A stretch of 64,000 bases of DNA, from the NCBI GenBank assembly GCA_029556545.1, contig JAKQEQ010000049.1, positions 19,602 through 83,601 on the forward strand, written 5' to 3'. Both the position numbers and the translations under genes were made by a program. The stretch is from Candidatus Hydrogenedentota bacterium (GTDB taxonomy: Bacteria > Hydrogenedentota > Hydrogenedentia > Hydrogenedentales > JAGMZX01). This document shows positions 44,846 to 55,150 of this stretch, piece after piece (the first letter of the stretch is position 1; each line of letters begins with the position of its first letter). The notes below the pieces were generated by a model, which worked only from the letters and a program-made list of their open reading frames with translations, searched no databases and was not told the origin of the DNA.

Positions 44846-47140
44846 ATGAACGACGAGTCTACAGAAGAGTTTTCCGAGCAGGAGGACCGCGCAATCGAGG
44901 GCGCGTTCGACGCGCAACTGCCGTTGCCGATCCCGGCGCTTCGCGGTCCCGAGCCCTTCGCGACTGTTGTCAAGCGGGATGGTCGCGAGGAACCTTTCGA
45001 CAAGCGGAAGATCGCCGACGCCATCTTCAAGGCGGCCCAGGCCATCGGCGGCCAGGACCGCGGCCGCGCGGAGAGTCTGGCGGCGGGCGTGGCAATCTAC
45101 CTCCAGAAGGAGCAGCAGGGCCGGCCACCGACGGTGGACCAGGTCCATGACGCCGTCGAGCGGGTGCTCATCGCGATGGGGCACGCGCGCACGGCGCTAA
45201 CGTACGCGCGCTACCGCGACCGGCGGGCGCGGGTGCGCCGTCTGCGTGAAGGCGATCTGCGCCACCTTATCGGCGAACTCGAGGAGGCGCGCGACGAGCG
45301 CGAGTCCCTTGCCGGGCGCGGGGAAGCGGCGCTGTTTGTCCGCACGAGCGCGGACACACTGGCGACGTGGGACCGGGAACGGATCGTGGCCGCGCTCGAA
45401 CGGGAGACCGGACTCGACCGCGCGATTGCGACGGTTATCGCGCTCGAGGTCGAGGCCCAGATCGACCGCGCGGGGATGCACGCGCTTACCGGCGCGTTGA
45501 TCCGCGAGCTCGTGGACGCGCGGCTGGTCGAGCACGGCCTCCACGAGTATCGCGAACGCCACCGCCGCCTCGGCGTGCCGCTCTATGACGCGGAACGCAT
45601 CCTGCACGGAGCGATCGACGAGGCGGTGATCGCCGAGACGGGTTCGACGGCCATGTCGCCGCCTGTGACCGACCGCGTGCTGGCGCGGGCCGTAAAGAAG
45701 GAGTTCGCGCTGGCGGAGGTCTTTTGCGCGCCCGCGGCGGAAGCGCATCTGCGCGGCGAAATCCACCTGCGTCATCTCGGGCGCGTGGACCGACTGCACG
45801 GTCTCACCCAGCCCCTTGCCTACGTGGCCCGTTTCGGAATCGGCCCCGTGGGCGCCCACGAATTCGCCGCGCCGGCGCGGCACGCGGAAACGCTCCTGGC
45901 GCACATGGTGAAATATCACGAATTGTTGCAAGGCTGTTTTGCCGACGGCGTTGTCTGGGACGCCGTGAACGTGTACTTTGCGCCGTACTTGCACGGGCGG
46001 GACGAGCGCGACATCGGCCAGTTCGCGCAGATGCTCGTCTACGAGCTGGCCTACCTCGCGCTTACTTCCGGCGACGGCGTGCAACCGCCCGAGATCACGA
46101 TACACTGGACCGTGCCGACATCGCTGCGCCAGGAAGAGGCCGTCGGCCCCGGCGGCGCGCCGGCGGGCCGGCCCTATGGCGCCTTCGAGCACACGGCGCA
46201 GCAACTGGCCTGGGCGCTCTTCGACGTGTTGCGGCGCGGCGGCGCGGACGCGGCATCGCTGCCGGGACCCGTGGCGTGCCTTGCCCTGGACACGGCGTTC
46301 TTCAAGGCGCCGGGCCAGGCCGCGTTCCTTCTGCACGCCGCGCGCGTGTCCGCGGACCGTCGCGGCGCGCAGTACCTGTTCATGCGCGAGGATCGGGAAC
46401 CGGCGACCGCTTCGTGGCGGCCGCGCGATGTGAGTCTGCATGAAGTCGTGTTGAACCTGCCGCGCGCGGCTTACGCCGCCGGCGGCGAAACGGCGCTATT
46501 CCCGGAACTGGACCGGCAACTCGACCAGGCGCTTCGGGCGCACGGCGACAAGAAGCGCTTCATCGAGTCGCTGGCGGCCCAACATCCCCGTGGCCCGCTC
46601 GATCTGTTATTCCTCGCGCGGGATGATGTCCCTTATCTGGACCTCGACGAGGGTGTATGCCGCGTGGCTCTCGAGGGCCTCAACGAGTGCGTCCAGTACC
46701 TGCTCCATGAAGAGCCGCACGCGAACGACGAGGCGGCGGCCCTCGCGGAACGTATCCTGCGTCATTTGCGGTCCCGGTGCGCCGACGCGGACGCGCGTAA
46801 CGGACTGCGCGTCGCGCTGACCCAAAACAACGATCCGTCCGTGGGCCGGCGTTTCGCCGCGCTCGATCTCAAGGACTACCCGCGGTCCGCGGTGACGACG
46901 GTCAAGCAGAACGACGCGACGCAGGAATTGCTCTACACGCCGGGCGTGCGCCTGCGGCTCGGGCACGGGCTGAACCCCGTCGAGGCGGCGCGCCGCGAGG
47001 GGTCTTTTCACCAGTATCTCGATGACGGGGCCGTCACCGAAGTGCCGCTGCCCGACACCGACCCCGGTCCCGAATCCGTTGCAGATTGCATCACGAAGAT
47101 TCACCGGCAGACCGCCAATCGGCGGATTGTGTTCTTGTAG
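44846..47140 (+). CDS. ATP-cone/anaerobic RNR-like protein lacking a glycyl-radical domain
   Basis: The 764-residue protein has an ATP-cone (VVKRDGREEPFDKRKIADAIFKA to LTYARYRDRR, about 40-128) and a second cone-like region (TLATWDRERIVAALERET, about 170-250). The rest resembles the barrel of class III ribonucleotide reductase NrdD (AHLRGEIHLRHLGRVDRLHG, TQNNDPSVGRRFAALD, LLYTPGVRLRLGHGLNP, EGSFHQYLDDGA). It stops where NrdD has the CxxC zinc site and the GY glycyl-radical motif; neither is present, and the cysteine expected near the IHxHD-type segment is also absent. It therefore appears unable to act as a radical RNR. ATG 44846 is used. nrdR lies 114 bp upstream. Confidence 0.7.
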   Translation: MNDESTEEFSEQEDRAIEGAFDAQLPLPIPALRGPEPFATVVKRDGREEPFDKRKIADAIFKAAQAIGGQDRGRAESLAAGVAIYLQKEQQGRPPTVDQVHDAVERVLIAMGHARTALTYARYRDRRARVRRLREGDLRHLIGELEEARDERESLAGRGEAALFVRTSADTLATWDRERIVAALERETGLDRAIATVIALEVEAQIDRAGMHALTGALIRELVDARLVEHGLHEYRERHRRLGVPLYDAERILHGAIDEAVIAETGSTAMSPPVTDRVLARAVKKEFALAEVFCAPAAEAHLRGEIHLRHLGRVDRLHGLTQPLAYVARFGIGPVGAHEFAAPARHAETLLAHMVKYHELLQGCFADGVVWDAVNVYFAPYLHGRDERDIGQFAQMLVYELAYLALTSGDGVQPPEITIHWTVPTSLRQEEAVGPGGAPAGRPYGAFEHTAQQLAWALFDVLRRGGADAASLPGPVACLALDTAFFKAPGQAAFLLHAARVSADRRGAQYLFMREDREPATASWRPRDVSLHEVVLNLPRAAYAAGGETALFPELDRQLDQALRAHGDKKRFIESLAAQHPRGPLDLLFLARDDVPYLDLDEGVCRVALEGLNECVQYLLHEEPHANDEAAALAERILRHLRSRCADADARNGLRVALTQNNDPSVGRRFAALDLKDYPRSAVTTVKQNDATQELLYTPGVRLRLGHGLNPVEAARREGSFHQYLDDGAVTEVPLPDTDPGPESVADCITKIHRQTANRRIVFL

Positions 47141-47301
47141 GGAGAAAGGACCAAAGGAACCCGCGCCGACGAGGAGTGTGAGCACGAGCATGAACAGGAA
47201 AGGGGGGACGCACCATCGCATTGGCGAGAGGACTCCTCACAGGATAGCGTGACTTTCGGTCCCTACCGTCCTTTGAGTCGCTTTGGTTCCTTGCGTCCCT
47301 T

Positions 47302-48249
47302 TCATGAAAGCGCCGCGCTTGGCCCGTCCTCTTTGATGCCGGATTCCGGGGCGGCGGCCATGCCGTTCAGGCGGTCCACCACGGAGAGAACGCCGCCAAT
47401 CTCGTAGTAGTCCACCGTGATGAAATTGGGGAGCCGCCCGGACGCTCTCCAGCACGCGAGCGCCCGATCGAGGAGAATCGATTCCGCGTTGGCGCGTTCC
47501 GCGTTCATCGGCGTCGGAAACGGATTGCTGATGAAGTGGTTGAGGATCATCAGGCCGGCGCTTGCATCGCCGCGGCTGCAATCGCAGTTGAACTCGTCAA
47601 GCGACGTTACGTTCCAGTGTGTATCCCACGCGAATTGCCAGACGTTGTGCAGCCACGGCACACCGCCGGTCCTGCGGTCGGTGAAAACGACCAGCCGCCG
47701 GTTGTTGCTGACCATGTCGCCGAGCAGCGGCCAAGGCGCGCCGGGTGTCTGCGCATGCGCGTAGCGCAGGATACCGCTGTCCGCGAACGCGGTCGCCAGC
47801 GTTTCAGGGGAGACATAGGACTCGAGGATGATCGTCACGACCTCGTTCGGGTGGGAGTCGAGGAACTCGCGGATTTCGACCAGACCGTCGACCAGGCTGA
47901 AGCCGCCCAGTTCGCAGTAGGTGTGGCACAGCATCGCGCGGCCCTGGAACTCGTGCACATCGAGCATCACGGCGCGCACGCCGTCTTCGAGTTGTCTGCG
48001 CAGCCCGCTGATCTGGTTGGGCAAGATGAACCCCGCCCCGTGGCTCGACATCGCGTTGTGCGTGGTGGCGTAAACCGCCTCGTTATAGCGTCGGGCCGCC
48101 AGTGCCGGAACGCCGTTCACGGCAAAGACCGCCTGCGCCTCCGCGGCGTGCGGGCGCGGCGCGTCTTGCGGATCGCGCCACACAAACAGCGACAGCACGG
48201 CCGCAACGAAGGCCGTGCCAACTGCGAGCATTCGTTTGCCGGTGTTCAT
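47302..48249 (-). CDS. Exported PI-PLC X-domain-like protein
   Basis: Phosphatidylinositol-specific phospholipases C use two histidines. The 315-residue protein has an N-terminal signal/anchor helix (MLAVGTAFVAAVLSLFVW), the YATTHNAMSSHGAGFILPNQ segment with the first His, VRAVMLDVHEFQGRAMLCHTYC with the second His, and VVTIILESYVS, an arrangement of the X-domain. It probably acts on phospholipid or glycolipid headgroups outside the cytoplasm. A 160-bp gap to the RNR-like gene, to which it is convergent, contains no gene. Confidence 0.8.
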   Translation of the reverse strand: MNTGKRMLAVGTAFVAAVLSLFVWRDPQDAPRPHAAEAQAVFAVNGVPALAARRYNEAVYATTHNAMSSHGAGFILPNQISGLRRQLEDGVRAVMLDVHEFQGRAMLCHTYCELGGFSLVDGLVEIREFLDSHPNEVVTIILESYVSPETLATAFADSGILRYAHAQTPGAPWPLLGDMVSNNRRLVVFTDRRTGGVPWLHNVWQFAWDTHWNVTSLDEFNCDCSRGDASAGLMILNHFISNPFPTPMNAERANAESILLDRALACWRASGRLPNFITVDYYEIGGVLSVVDRLNGMAAAPESGIKEDGPSAALS

Positions 48250-48344
48250 AACCGCTTTTCACCTCGTGGGTCCATATGCAGGCATTGGACCTACGGGGCC
48301 GAAAAGCGGTTTCCCGCGCCTTGTGGCGAAACCGCGCCTCGCCC

Positions 48345-50015
48345 TTACGACAGGACCGCGCCGGTGTTCGCGCTGGTTACGAAGCGCTGGTACCGCTTAA
48401 GCCAGCCCGTCAGTTGCCGCTCCGGCGGCGCGGGCTGCTCGCGGCGTCGCGCGTCAAGTTCGGCGTCGCTCAAGCGCACGTTGAGCGTGCGCGCGGGGAT
48501 ATCGATGTCGATGATGTCGCCGGGGCGCACCAGGGCGATGGGGCCGCCCGCCGCGGCTTCCGGGCTTACGTGGCCAATGCAGGCGCCGCGCGTACCGCCG
48601 GAGAAGCGCCCGTCCGTGATCAGGCTCACGCTCGTGCCGAGGCCCCTGCCCACGATCGCCGAAGTGGGCGACAACATCTCGCGCATGCCGGGGCCGCCCT
48701 TCGGCCCTTCGTAACGAATCACCACGACGTCGCCCGCCTTCACCTTGCCCATAAGGATGCCCTTCATCGCATCCTCTTCACTCTCGAAGATGACCGCGGG
48801 GCCGCTGTGCTTGAGGATCGCCGGGTCGACGCCCGCCGCCTTCACGACGCCGCCCTGCGGCGCGAGGTTGCCGAAAAGCACGGCCAACCCGCCGGTCTCG
48901 CTGTAGGGGTTTTCGAGCGGGTGGATCACTTCCTCATCCAACGTCCGCGCTCCCTTGATGTTCTCGCCTAGGGTCCTCATCGTGACGGTCTTGCTGTCGA
49001 GGTGCAGTGCGCCGGGTTTCTTCGCGAGTTCCGCGAGGATTGCGCTGATGCCGCCGGCCCGGTCCACGTCTTCCATGTGCCAGTTGCTCGACGGCGACAC
49101 CTTGCAGATATTGGGCACGCGCGCGGCGACTTCGTTTATCCGTTCGAGCGGATAATCGACACCCGCCTCGTGGGCGAGCGCGAGCGTGTGCAGGACGGTG
49201 TTGGTCGAGCCTCCCATCGCCATATCGAGCGCGAAGGCATTGTCGATGGCCTCGGCCGTGACGATGTCGCGCGGGCGCAGGCCGGCCTCGATGAGTTTCA
49301 TGAGTTGCGCGGCGGCCCGCTGCACCAGCGCCCGGCGCTCGGGCGTCTTGGCGAGGATGCTGCCGTTGCCGGGCAGGGCGAGGCCGATGGCCTCACACAG
49401 GCAGTTCATCGAGTTCGCCGTGAACATGCCGGAGCACGAGCCGCAACTCGGGCAGGCGCTGCGCTCGAGGTCCGCCAGTTCCGCCTCGCTCATTTCGCCG
49501 CGGTTATGCGCGCCCACGCCCTCGAACACCGTGATCAAGTCAATCGCCTGGCCATCCTTCGCGCGGCCCGCGGCCATGGGCCCGCCCGAAACGAAGATGG
49601 TGGGGACATTGCAGCGCATCGCCGCCATGAGCATGCCGGGCACAATCTTGTCGCAATTCGGAATGCAGATCATGCCGTCGAACTGGTGCGCGTTGATCAT
49701 CGACTCGACGCAGTCCGCGATCAACTCGCGCGACGGCAGGCTGTAGCGCATCCCGCTATGGCCCATCGCGATTCCGTCGTCCACGCCAATGGTGTTGAAC
49801 TCGAAGGGCACGCCGCCCGCCTCGCGCACCGCCTCCTTGGCGAGTCGCCCGAACTCGTCGAGGTGGACGTGACCCGGCACGATCTCGGTGAAGCTGTTGC
49901 AGATGGCGATGAACGGCTTGTCGAAGTCCTTTTCCGATTGAATCCGGCCCGTGGCCCACAAGAGCGACCGGTGCGGCGCCCGCTCGTAACCGCGCTTGAC
50001 GGCATCACTACGCAT
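48345..50015 (-). CDS. ilvD: Dihydroxy-acid dehydratase
   Basis: This Fe-S enzyme acts in valine, leucine and isoleucine synthesis. The 556-residue protein has [29 protein letters not shown] (second cluster ligand), [20 protein letters not shown] (third), and the C-terminal [21 protein letters not shown]. Length is typical. Start ATG 50015. It stands alone between the PI-PLC-like gene and a lipoprotein gene. Confidence 0.96.
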   Translation of the reverse strand: MRSDAVKRGYERAPHRSLLWATGRIQSEKDFDKPFIAICNSFTEIVPGHVHLDEFGRLAKEAVREAGGVPFEFNTIGVDDGIAMGHSGMRYSLPSRELIADCVESMINAHQFDGMICIPNCDKIVPGMLMAAMRCNVPTIFVSGGPMAAGRAKDGQAIDLITVFEGVGAHNRGEMSEAELADLERSACPSCGSCSGMFTANSMNCLCEAIGLALPGNGSILAKTPERRALVQRAAAQLMKLIEAGLRPRDIVTAEAIDNAFALDMAMGGSTNTVLHTLALAHEAGVDYPLERINEVAARVPNICKVSPSSNWHMEDVDRAGGISAILAELAKKPGALHLDSKTVTMRTLGENIKGARTLDEEVIHPLENPYSETGGLAVLFGNLAPQGGVVKAAGVDPAILKHSGPAVIFESEEDAMKGILMGKVKAGDVVVIRYEGPKGGPGMREMLSPTSAIVGRGLGTSVSLITDGRFSGGTRGACIGHVSPEAAAGGPIALVRPGDIIDIDIPARTLNVRLSDAELDARRREQPAPPERQLTGWLKRYQRFVTSANTGAVLS

Positions 50016-50243
50016 GACAAACCCTTTCTCTTGTTATTCTTGATGGAGAAACACGCGCAACCCGCCGGTTATGCGTGGCAACAGGCGTAGTATACCCCCC
50101 GCGAACCGACAATGCCCAACGGCGGGGGTATATCGTCCGCCTGGTGCAGGACCGCACGCTTCGCGCTCACGTGTACCCTACGTGACCGGGGCGTTGGCGG
50201 CCGCGCGCCTCAGCATCTCGGATATTCGTCTTGCCTGGCCGGT

Positions 50244-51119
50244 TCAGGCCGGCGGCAGAATCCAGATGACTTCCGCGTTGACCTCTCCGGTCACGGTCAG
50301 TTCGCCCTGGATAATCACTTGGACACCGGGCGCAAGCGCGGCCTCTGTGCCCGTGGGCGTATCCGTATCGGTCGCGAGAAAGATGACCGCGCCCGCGTAG
50401 TGCACGAGGACCAATTCAGCACTGGTATCGGGCAGGAGCATCAGGGTATCCGCGGCCTCATCCACGGAATCGATTTGACCTTGGACCTGTACGTTTGCCG
50501 GCTCGACCGAGATTTCCGCGCGGAGTTGCGGCGTCCATACGAACTTGCCGCTGCCCGTCTCGACCAGATGGAGTCCCTGAAGATCGAGCAGGATAAGAGA
50601 ATCCTGACCTTCGGGGATTTCAAATGTGGAAGAAACGAACAGCCGGCCATTTGCGGTCGTCTGGATGTCCGTGATGACGACATCGGGCGCCAGGACGAGC
50701 GTCATGCGCGGGTTTTCGATCGAGAGCCGAATCTTGGTGTAAGTTCCGGCGGGGACATCGGCGGTCGAGATAAGCTGTGAGACGCCGATCAGGTCGCGCA
50801 GATCGATATCGACCGCGCCGCTGAAGAGCACGACCTTGCTCGCCCCATTGTTCCCGTCGCCCTCTTCGCCTTCCTCACCTTCGGGTTCGGAATCGTCTGA
50901 GCGGTCGAGCGAAATCTCCGTCAGCGTAACAACCAGACTTGCAATCGCATCCAGGCTGATGTCACCAAGTTTGGCCGACTCCACTTTGTCGCCGACGTCC
51001 AAACCGCCGGACAACAAGACGGACACATGACCCTTGGGCTGGCACGGGCAACCCGGCAACCCGAGCAGCACAACCGCGGCCAGGGGAAAAAGAACCGCAT
51101 AAACGAACGTGTTTCGCAT
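50244..51119 (-). CDS. DUF4382-type lipoprotein
   Basis: The 291-residue protein has a lipoprotein signal (VLFPLAAVVLLGLPGC) and a beta-rich domain with LVVTLTEISLDRSDD, VVLFSGAVDIDLRDL and ISTADVPAGTYTKIRLSIENP, which match the DUF4382 pattern. An acidic insert (EPEGEEGEEGDGNNG) lies in the first loop. The C-terminal 90 residues are a second small beta domain. Start ATG 51119 gives proper spacing from AGGAG. Function is unknown. Regions 50016-50243 and 51120-51413 on either side hold no gene that I can support. Confidence 0.8.
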   Translation of the reverse strand: MRNTFVYAVLFPLAAVVLLGLPGCPCQPKGHVSVLLSGGLDVGDKVESAKLGDISLDAIASLVVTLTEISLDRSDDSEPEGEEGEEGDGNNGASKVVLFSGAVDIDLRDLIGVSQLISTADVPAGTYTKIRLSIENPRMTLVLAPDVVITDIQTTANGRLFVSSTFEIPEGQDSLILLDLQGLHLVETGSGKFVWTPQLRAEISVEPANVQVQGQIDSVDEAADTLMLLPDTSAELVLVHYAGAVIFLATDTDTPTGTEAALAPGVQVIIQGELTVTGEVNAEVIWILPPA

Positions 51120-51413
51120 GATCATTCTCCTCTCTGTTTCTTCCGCGCGCATTCTCCTTGCGCGCTTCGCGGGACGGATCGGGCGTTCAGCCCGCGTCCC
51201 CGCACCATCGAAACTTCGCAGGAATTCTACCATGTCTTTCGCGCGTGCGCTGGCTGGAGGTCCCATGTCCAGGTCATCCTCCCATGCTCGCGCCAACTGA
51301 TCAGACCATGCAAACACGGCTCCGCGAGCCCCGTCAAAAACTTGACGCCCTGCCCTGGGCTGGACGATGGGCCGCGTGGTCCACTACCCGGTTCAGGCAC
51401 GCCGGGCGGCGCG

Positions 51414-52364
51414 TCAGTGGGCATCCAGTCCGTGGAGCATGCGGACGGCGTGCTCCAGCGAGGCGAGAATCTCGCCCAAGTACTCGTTCACGGCCCGGAC
51501 ACTGCCCGGCAGCGTGTAGACGAGCGTGCGGCCGAGCACGGCGGCCACCGACCGGCTGAGCAACGCGTTCGGTTTCTCCGCGCCGAACTTGAGGCGAATG
51601 TGCTCCATAATTCCCGGGATGGTCTTGTCGGCAAGGGCAGTGACAACGTCGGGCGTGATATCCCGCGGCCCGATGCCGGTTCCGCCGGTTGTAATCACCG
51701 CGTCCGTTTCGGCGTCCCGGGCGCATTCGAGGGCTTCGCGCAGGAGCGCCGCGTCATCCGGCAGCAACAGCATCTCGACGTCGGCTTGCCAAGGCCGCTG
51801 CGCGAAATGGGCCTCGATCAGCGCCTTCGCCCGCGGGCCGCTCTGGTCCGCGTACAGTCCCCGATGCGCACGGTCGCTGAGCGTGATCACGAGGCACTTG
51901 AGCCGTTTCGGCGCAAGGGTCACCGCGTCGCCCGCGCGAACGGGTCCCCCGCGCAGCGCGCGGCAGAAGATGCCCTCCTTTGGCATGACGCACTGGCCGA
52001 CTTCCCGAAAGATCGCACAGCCGTCGCCGTGACACACCTTGCCGATCTGTGTTACTTCGAGTTCGACCGGACCAATGGTCAGGCGGTCGAGCAAGGCCAA
52101 GTGCGGGATGTCGATGCCGCGCGTCGTGATGTTCTCGGCAAAGTCGCCGCATTGAAACTCGCGCCCGGCCTCTTTCGCGAAGCGTTCGATGCTCTCGACG
52201 GCGAGGAGGCTGACGTTCCGCAGCGGCGCACCGGCATGGCCGTCCCCGACCACGCCCTGTTCGTCGATAATGATTTCCGCGACCGGCCGCTTCGAAACGC
52301 CCTTCTCCGTGGAGATGTTTACCGAAACAACGCGCGCGCCATCGTCCGTGGCTCCTGTTTTCAC
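51414..52364 (-). CDS. MOSC domain fused to Mog/MoaB molybdopterin adenylyltransferase-like domain
   Basis: The 316-residue protein has an N-terminal MOSC domain (about 1-150: VGDGHAGAPLRNVSLLAVESI, CGDFAENITTRGIDI, VCHGDGCAIF) and a C-terminal Mog/MoaB domain (about 155-310: CLVITLSDRAHRGLYAD, DAVITTGGTGIGPRD, YTLPGSVRAV). MOSC binds molybdopterin and handles sulfur; Mog adenylates molybdopterin before metal insertion. It is the last gene of the pterin-cofactor operon, 12 nt after a molybdopterin-protein gene. Confidence 0.9.
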   Translation of the reverse strand: MKTGATDDGARVVSVNISTEKGVSKRPVAEIIIDEQGVVGDGHAGAPLRNVSLLAVESIERFAKEAGREFQCGDFAENITTRGIDIPHLALLDRLTIGPVELEVTQIGKVCHGDGCAIFREVGQCVMPKEGIFCRALRGGPVRAGDAVTLAPKRLKCLVITLSDRAHRGLYADQSGPRAKALIEAHFAQRPWQADVEMLLLPDDAALLREALECARDAETDAVITTGGTGIGPRDITPDVVTALADKTIPGIMEHIRLKFGAEKPNALLSRSVAAVLGRTLVYTLPGSVRAVNEYLGEILASLEHAVRMLHGLDAH

Positions 52365-52376
52365 GCGACGCGTCCT

Positions 52377-52949
52377 CTAATGGCTCTCGAAATCGACGCA
52401 GCCTTCGGCACACCGAATCTCGATCTGTTCCAGACATTTTACATTACGCCCCACGTACTTGTCGGCGGGGAAGACTATGCGAAAGCGGCCTTCCGTGTTC
52501 GGCAAGGCCTTGGCGTCGGCGTGAAGCGCCACGAGCGCGCGGCGGCCGGTCTCGGCCAAGGTCAGTTCGGTCCACGATGCTATCACCTGGTAGCCGTCCG
52601 TGCCCCGGAACACGGCATACATGTTCTCCTTCCGGTATCCGCTCGCGTTCATGGCCGCGGTGGCTTTTTCAAGAATGTTGGCCAGCCGGACGCCGCTGTA
52701 GTCGAATATGCCGATATAGCCGGCATGCTGGCCGACGCAGATGCACTGCAACTCGGTCACTTGCGGCATCTTGGAGATTTCGTCATAGCTTATGGTGATC
52801 TTCGAACCATCGAGATCGATGATGGTCAGTGCATCCGAGGGCCGCTCCGGACCCGCTCCTACGAACCCCGGCGCGAACAACAGGGCCGCGACGGTCGCGG
52901 CAGTCAGAACAATTGCAGAAACCGAGAATCGAAATCCATGCCTTATCAT
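52377..52949 (-). CDS. Small exported protein of the sulfite-oxidase (Oxidored_molyb) fold
   Basis: The 190-residue protein has a signal peptide (FSVSAIVLTAATVAALLFAP). A short sulfite-oxidase-type domain follows, with ISYDEISKMPQVTELQCICVG, FDYSGVRLANILEKA, YRKENMYAVFRGTDGYQVI and the LTLAETGRRALVALHADAK region. It is far shorter than true sulfite oxidases and resembles stand-alone molybdopterin-binding-like domains. The Cys in LQCICVG could be the metal ligand. It sits in the cofactor operon between a pseudopilin gene and the MOSC-Mog gene. Confidence 0.75.
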   Translation of the reverse strand: MIRHGFRFSVSAIVLTAATVAALLFAPGFVGAGPERPSDALTIIDLDGSKITISYDEISKMPQVTELQCICVGQHAGYIGIFDYSGVRLANILEKATAAMNASGYRKENMYAVFRGTDGYQVIASWTELTLAETGRRALVALHADAKALPNTEGRFRIVFPADKYVGRNVKCLEQIEIRCAEGCVDFESH

Positions 52950-52976
52950 GTCGTTGCTCCTTGTATGTTTGTTCGG

Positions 52977-53837
<861 letters not shown>

Positions 53838-53873
53838 GGTCGGTACTCCTTTCCGGCGTTACGCCGCGTTACG

Positions 53874-54329
53874 TTACACAAGGTCCTCCTTGGACTTGCC
53901 GATGAGGACGATTTCGCCGATAAGCATCTGCTTGTCGACGGCTTTACACATGTCGTATACCGCCAGAAGCGCGACGGAGACCGCTGTCAGCGCCTCCATC
54001 TCGACCCCTGTGGGGCCCACGCTCGACACCTCGGCGGTGACGGTGACGCCGTCCGCGTCGAGCCGCGCGGACACGCTGATGCCTGAGATCGGCACGATGT
54101 GGCACAACGGGATCAGTTCGGCGGTTCGTTTCGCCGCCTGAATGCCGGCAATCTCGGCGACGGCCAACACGTCGCCCTTCTTCATGTCGTTTTCCACGAT
54201 CAGCGCGACGGTTTCCGGGGCGAGGCGAATCCTGCCCGAGGCGCGCGCCTTGCGCCGTTGGTCGGGCTTATGCCCGACGTCCACCATTCGGGCGCGTCCT
54301 TCGCCGTCCACGTGGGAGAGGGATGCCAT
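53874..54329 (-). CDS. moaC: Cyclic pyranopterin monophosphate synthase MoaC
   Basis: MoaC makes cPMP from the MoaA product. The 151-residue protein has LSHVDGEGRARMVDVGHKPDQRR, KGDVLAVAEIAGIQAAKRTAELIPLCHIVPI and GVEMEALTAVSVALLAVYDMCKA, all diagnostic. ATG 54329 is six nt after an AGGAGG and follows immediately after moaA. Length is typical. Confidence 0.96.
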   Translation of the reverse strand: MASLSHVDGEGRARMVDVGHKPDQRRKARASGRIRLAPETVALIVENDMKKGDVLAVAEIAGIQAAKRTAELIPLCHIVPISGISVSARLDADGVTVTAEVSSVGPTGVEMEALTAVSVALLAVYDMCKAVDKQMLIGEIVLIGKSKEDLV

Positions 54330-54331
54330 GT

Positions 54332-55150
54332 TCAACCTCCTATGGCGCTTATGGGCGCGCTGCTTCTTTCACCCGAGCGCGGCTTCTCCGCCACGGCCCG
54401 GCGAATGGCCTCCACCGGGCCGAGTTCGCGCACACTAAACACCAAGTCGCTGAAGAGACAGGGCCGGACCATGCCGTCGCAAGACAAGCGCAGCCGGTTG
54501 CAGCGCGGGCAGTCGCCGCCGCGGCCCCCGATAACCTTGGTAAATACCCCGTCGGACAGATTCATCCTGCGGATGTACCGCACCTCGATGCCCCGCGCCG
54601 CGCCGAACGCGGCCACCGCGCGCGCGTCGGGCTCGTCGGGCGATTCACGCACCACACAATTCAACTTGATCGGGTCAAGCCCGGCGTCGCGCGCCGCCTC
54701 GATGCCGGCGAAGACGTCGGCCACGTCGCCGCCCCGGGTGATCGCCGCGTAGCGCGCGGCGTCTAGCGCGTCCAGGCTGATGTTGACCCGACGCAACCCC
54801 GCATCGGCTAGAGGCCGCGCGAAGGCGGCGAGCCGCGTGCCGTTCGTGGTCATGGCCAGATCGTCTATGCCCTCGACGCCGGCCAGCATGGAGACCAGCG
54901 CAACTATGCCGCGGCGCACGAGGGGCTCGCCGCCCGTGATGCGGACTTTCACTACGCCCATGGCGACGGCCGCGCGTGTTACCTCGAGGATTTCCTCGAA
55001 GGAGAGCACGTCCTCGTGGCGCAGGTGAGGCACGCCCTCAGCAGGCATGCAATAGACGCAACGAAGATCGCACTTGTCCGTAACGGAGATGCGTAGGTAA
55101 TCGATTTTGCGGTCAAATCGGTCGAACACTGACCAAGGCTCCCTTCTCAA
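54332..55150 (-). CDS. moaA: GTP 3',8-cyclase MoaA (compact form)
   Basis: MoaA is a radical-SAM enzyme for the first step of molybdopterin synthesis. The 272-residue protein has the CDLRCVYC cluster motif (C27, C31, C34), KVRITGGEPLVRRG, and a second cluster motif GDCPRCNRLRLSCDGMVRPC. It ends in Gly-Gly like classical MoaA, whose GG tail is functional. It is shorter than the usual 320-340 residues because the middle is compact. The start at 55150 overlaps the moeA end by 38 nt. Confidence 0.95.
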   Translation of the reverse strand: MRREPWSVFDRFDRKIDYLRISVTDKCDLRCVYCMPAEGVPHLRHEDVLSFEEILEVTRAAVAMGVVKVRITGGEPLVRRGIVALVSMLAGVEGIDDLAMTTNGTRLAAFARPLADAGLRRVNISLDALDAARYAAITRGGDVADVFAGIEAARDAGLDPIKLNCVVRESPDEPDARAVAAFGAARGIEVRYIRRMNLSDGVFTKVIGGRGGDCPRCNRLRLSCDGMVRPCLFSDLVFSVRELGPVEAIRRAVAEKPRSGERSSAPISAIGG

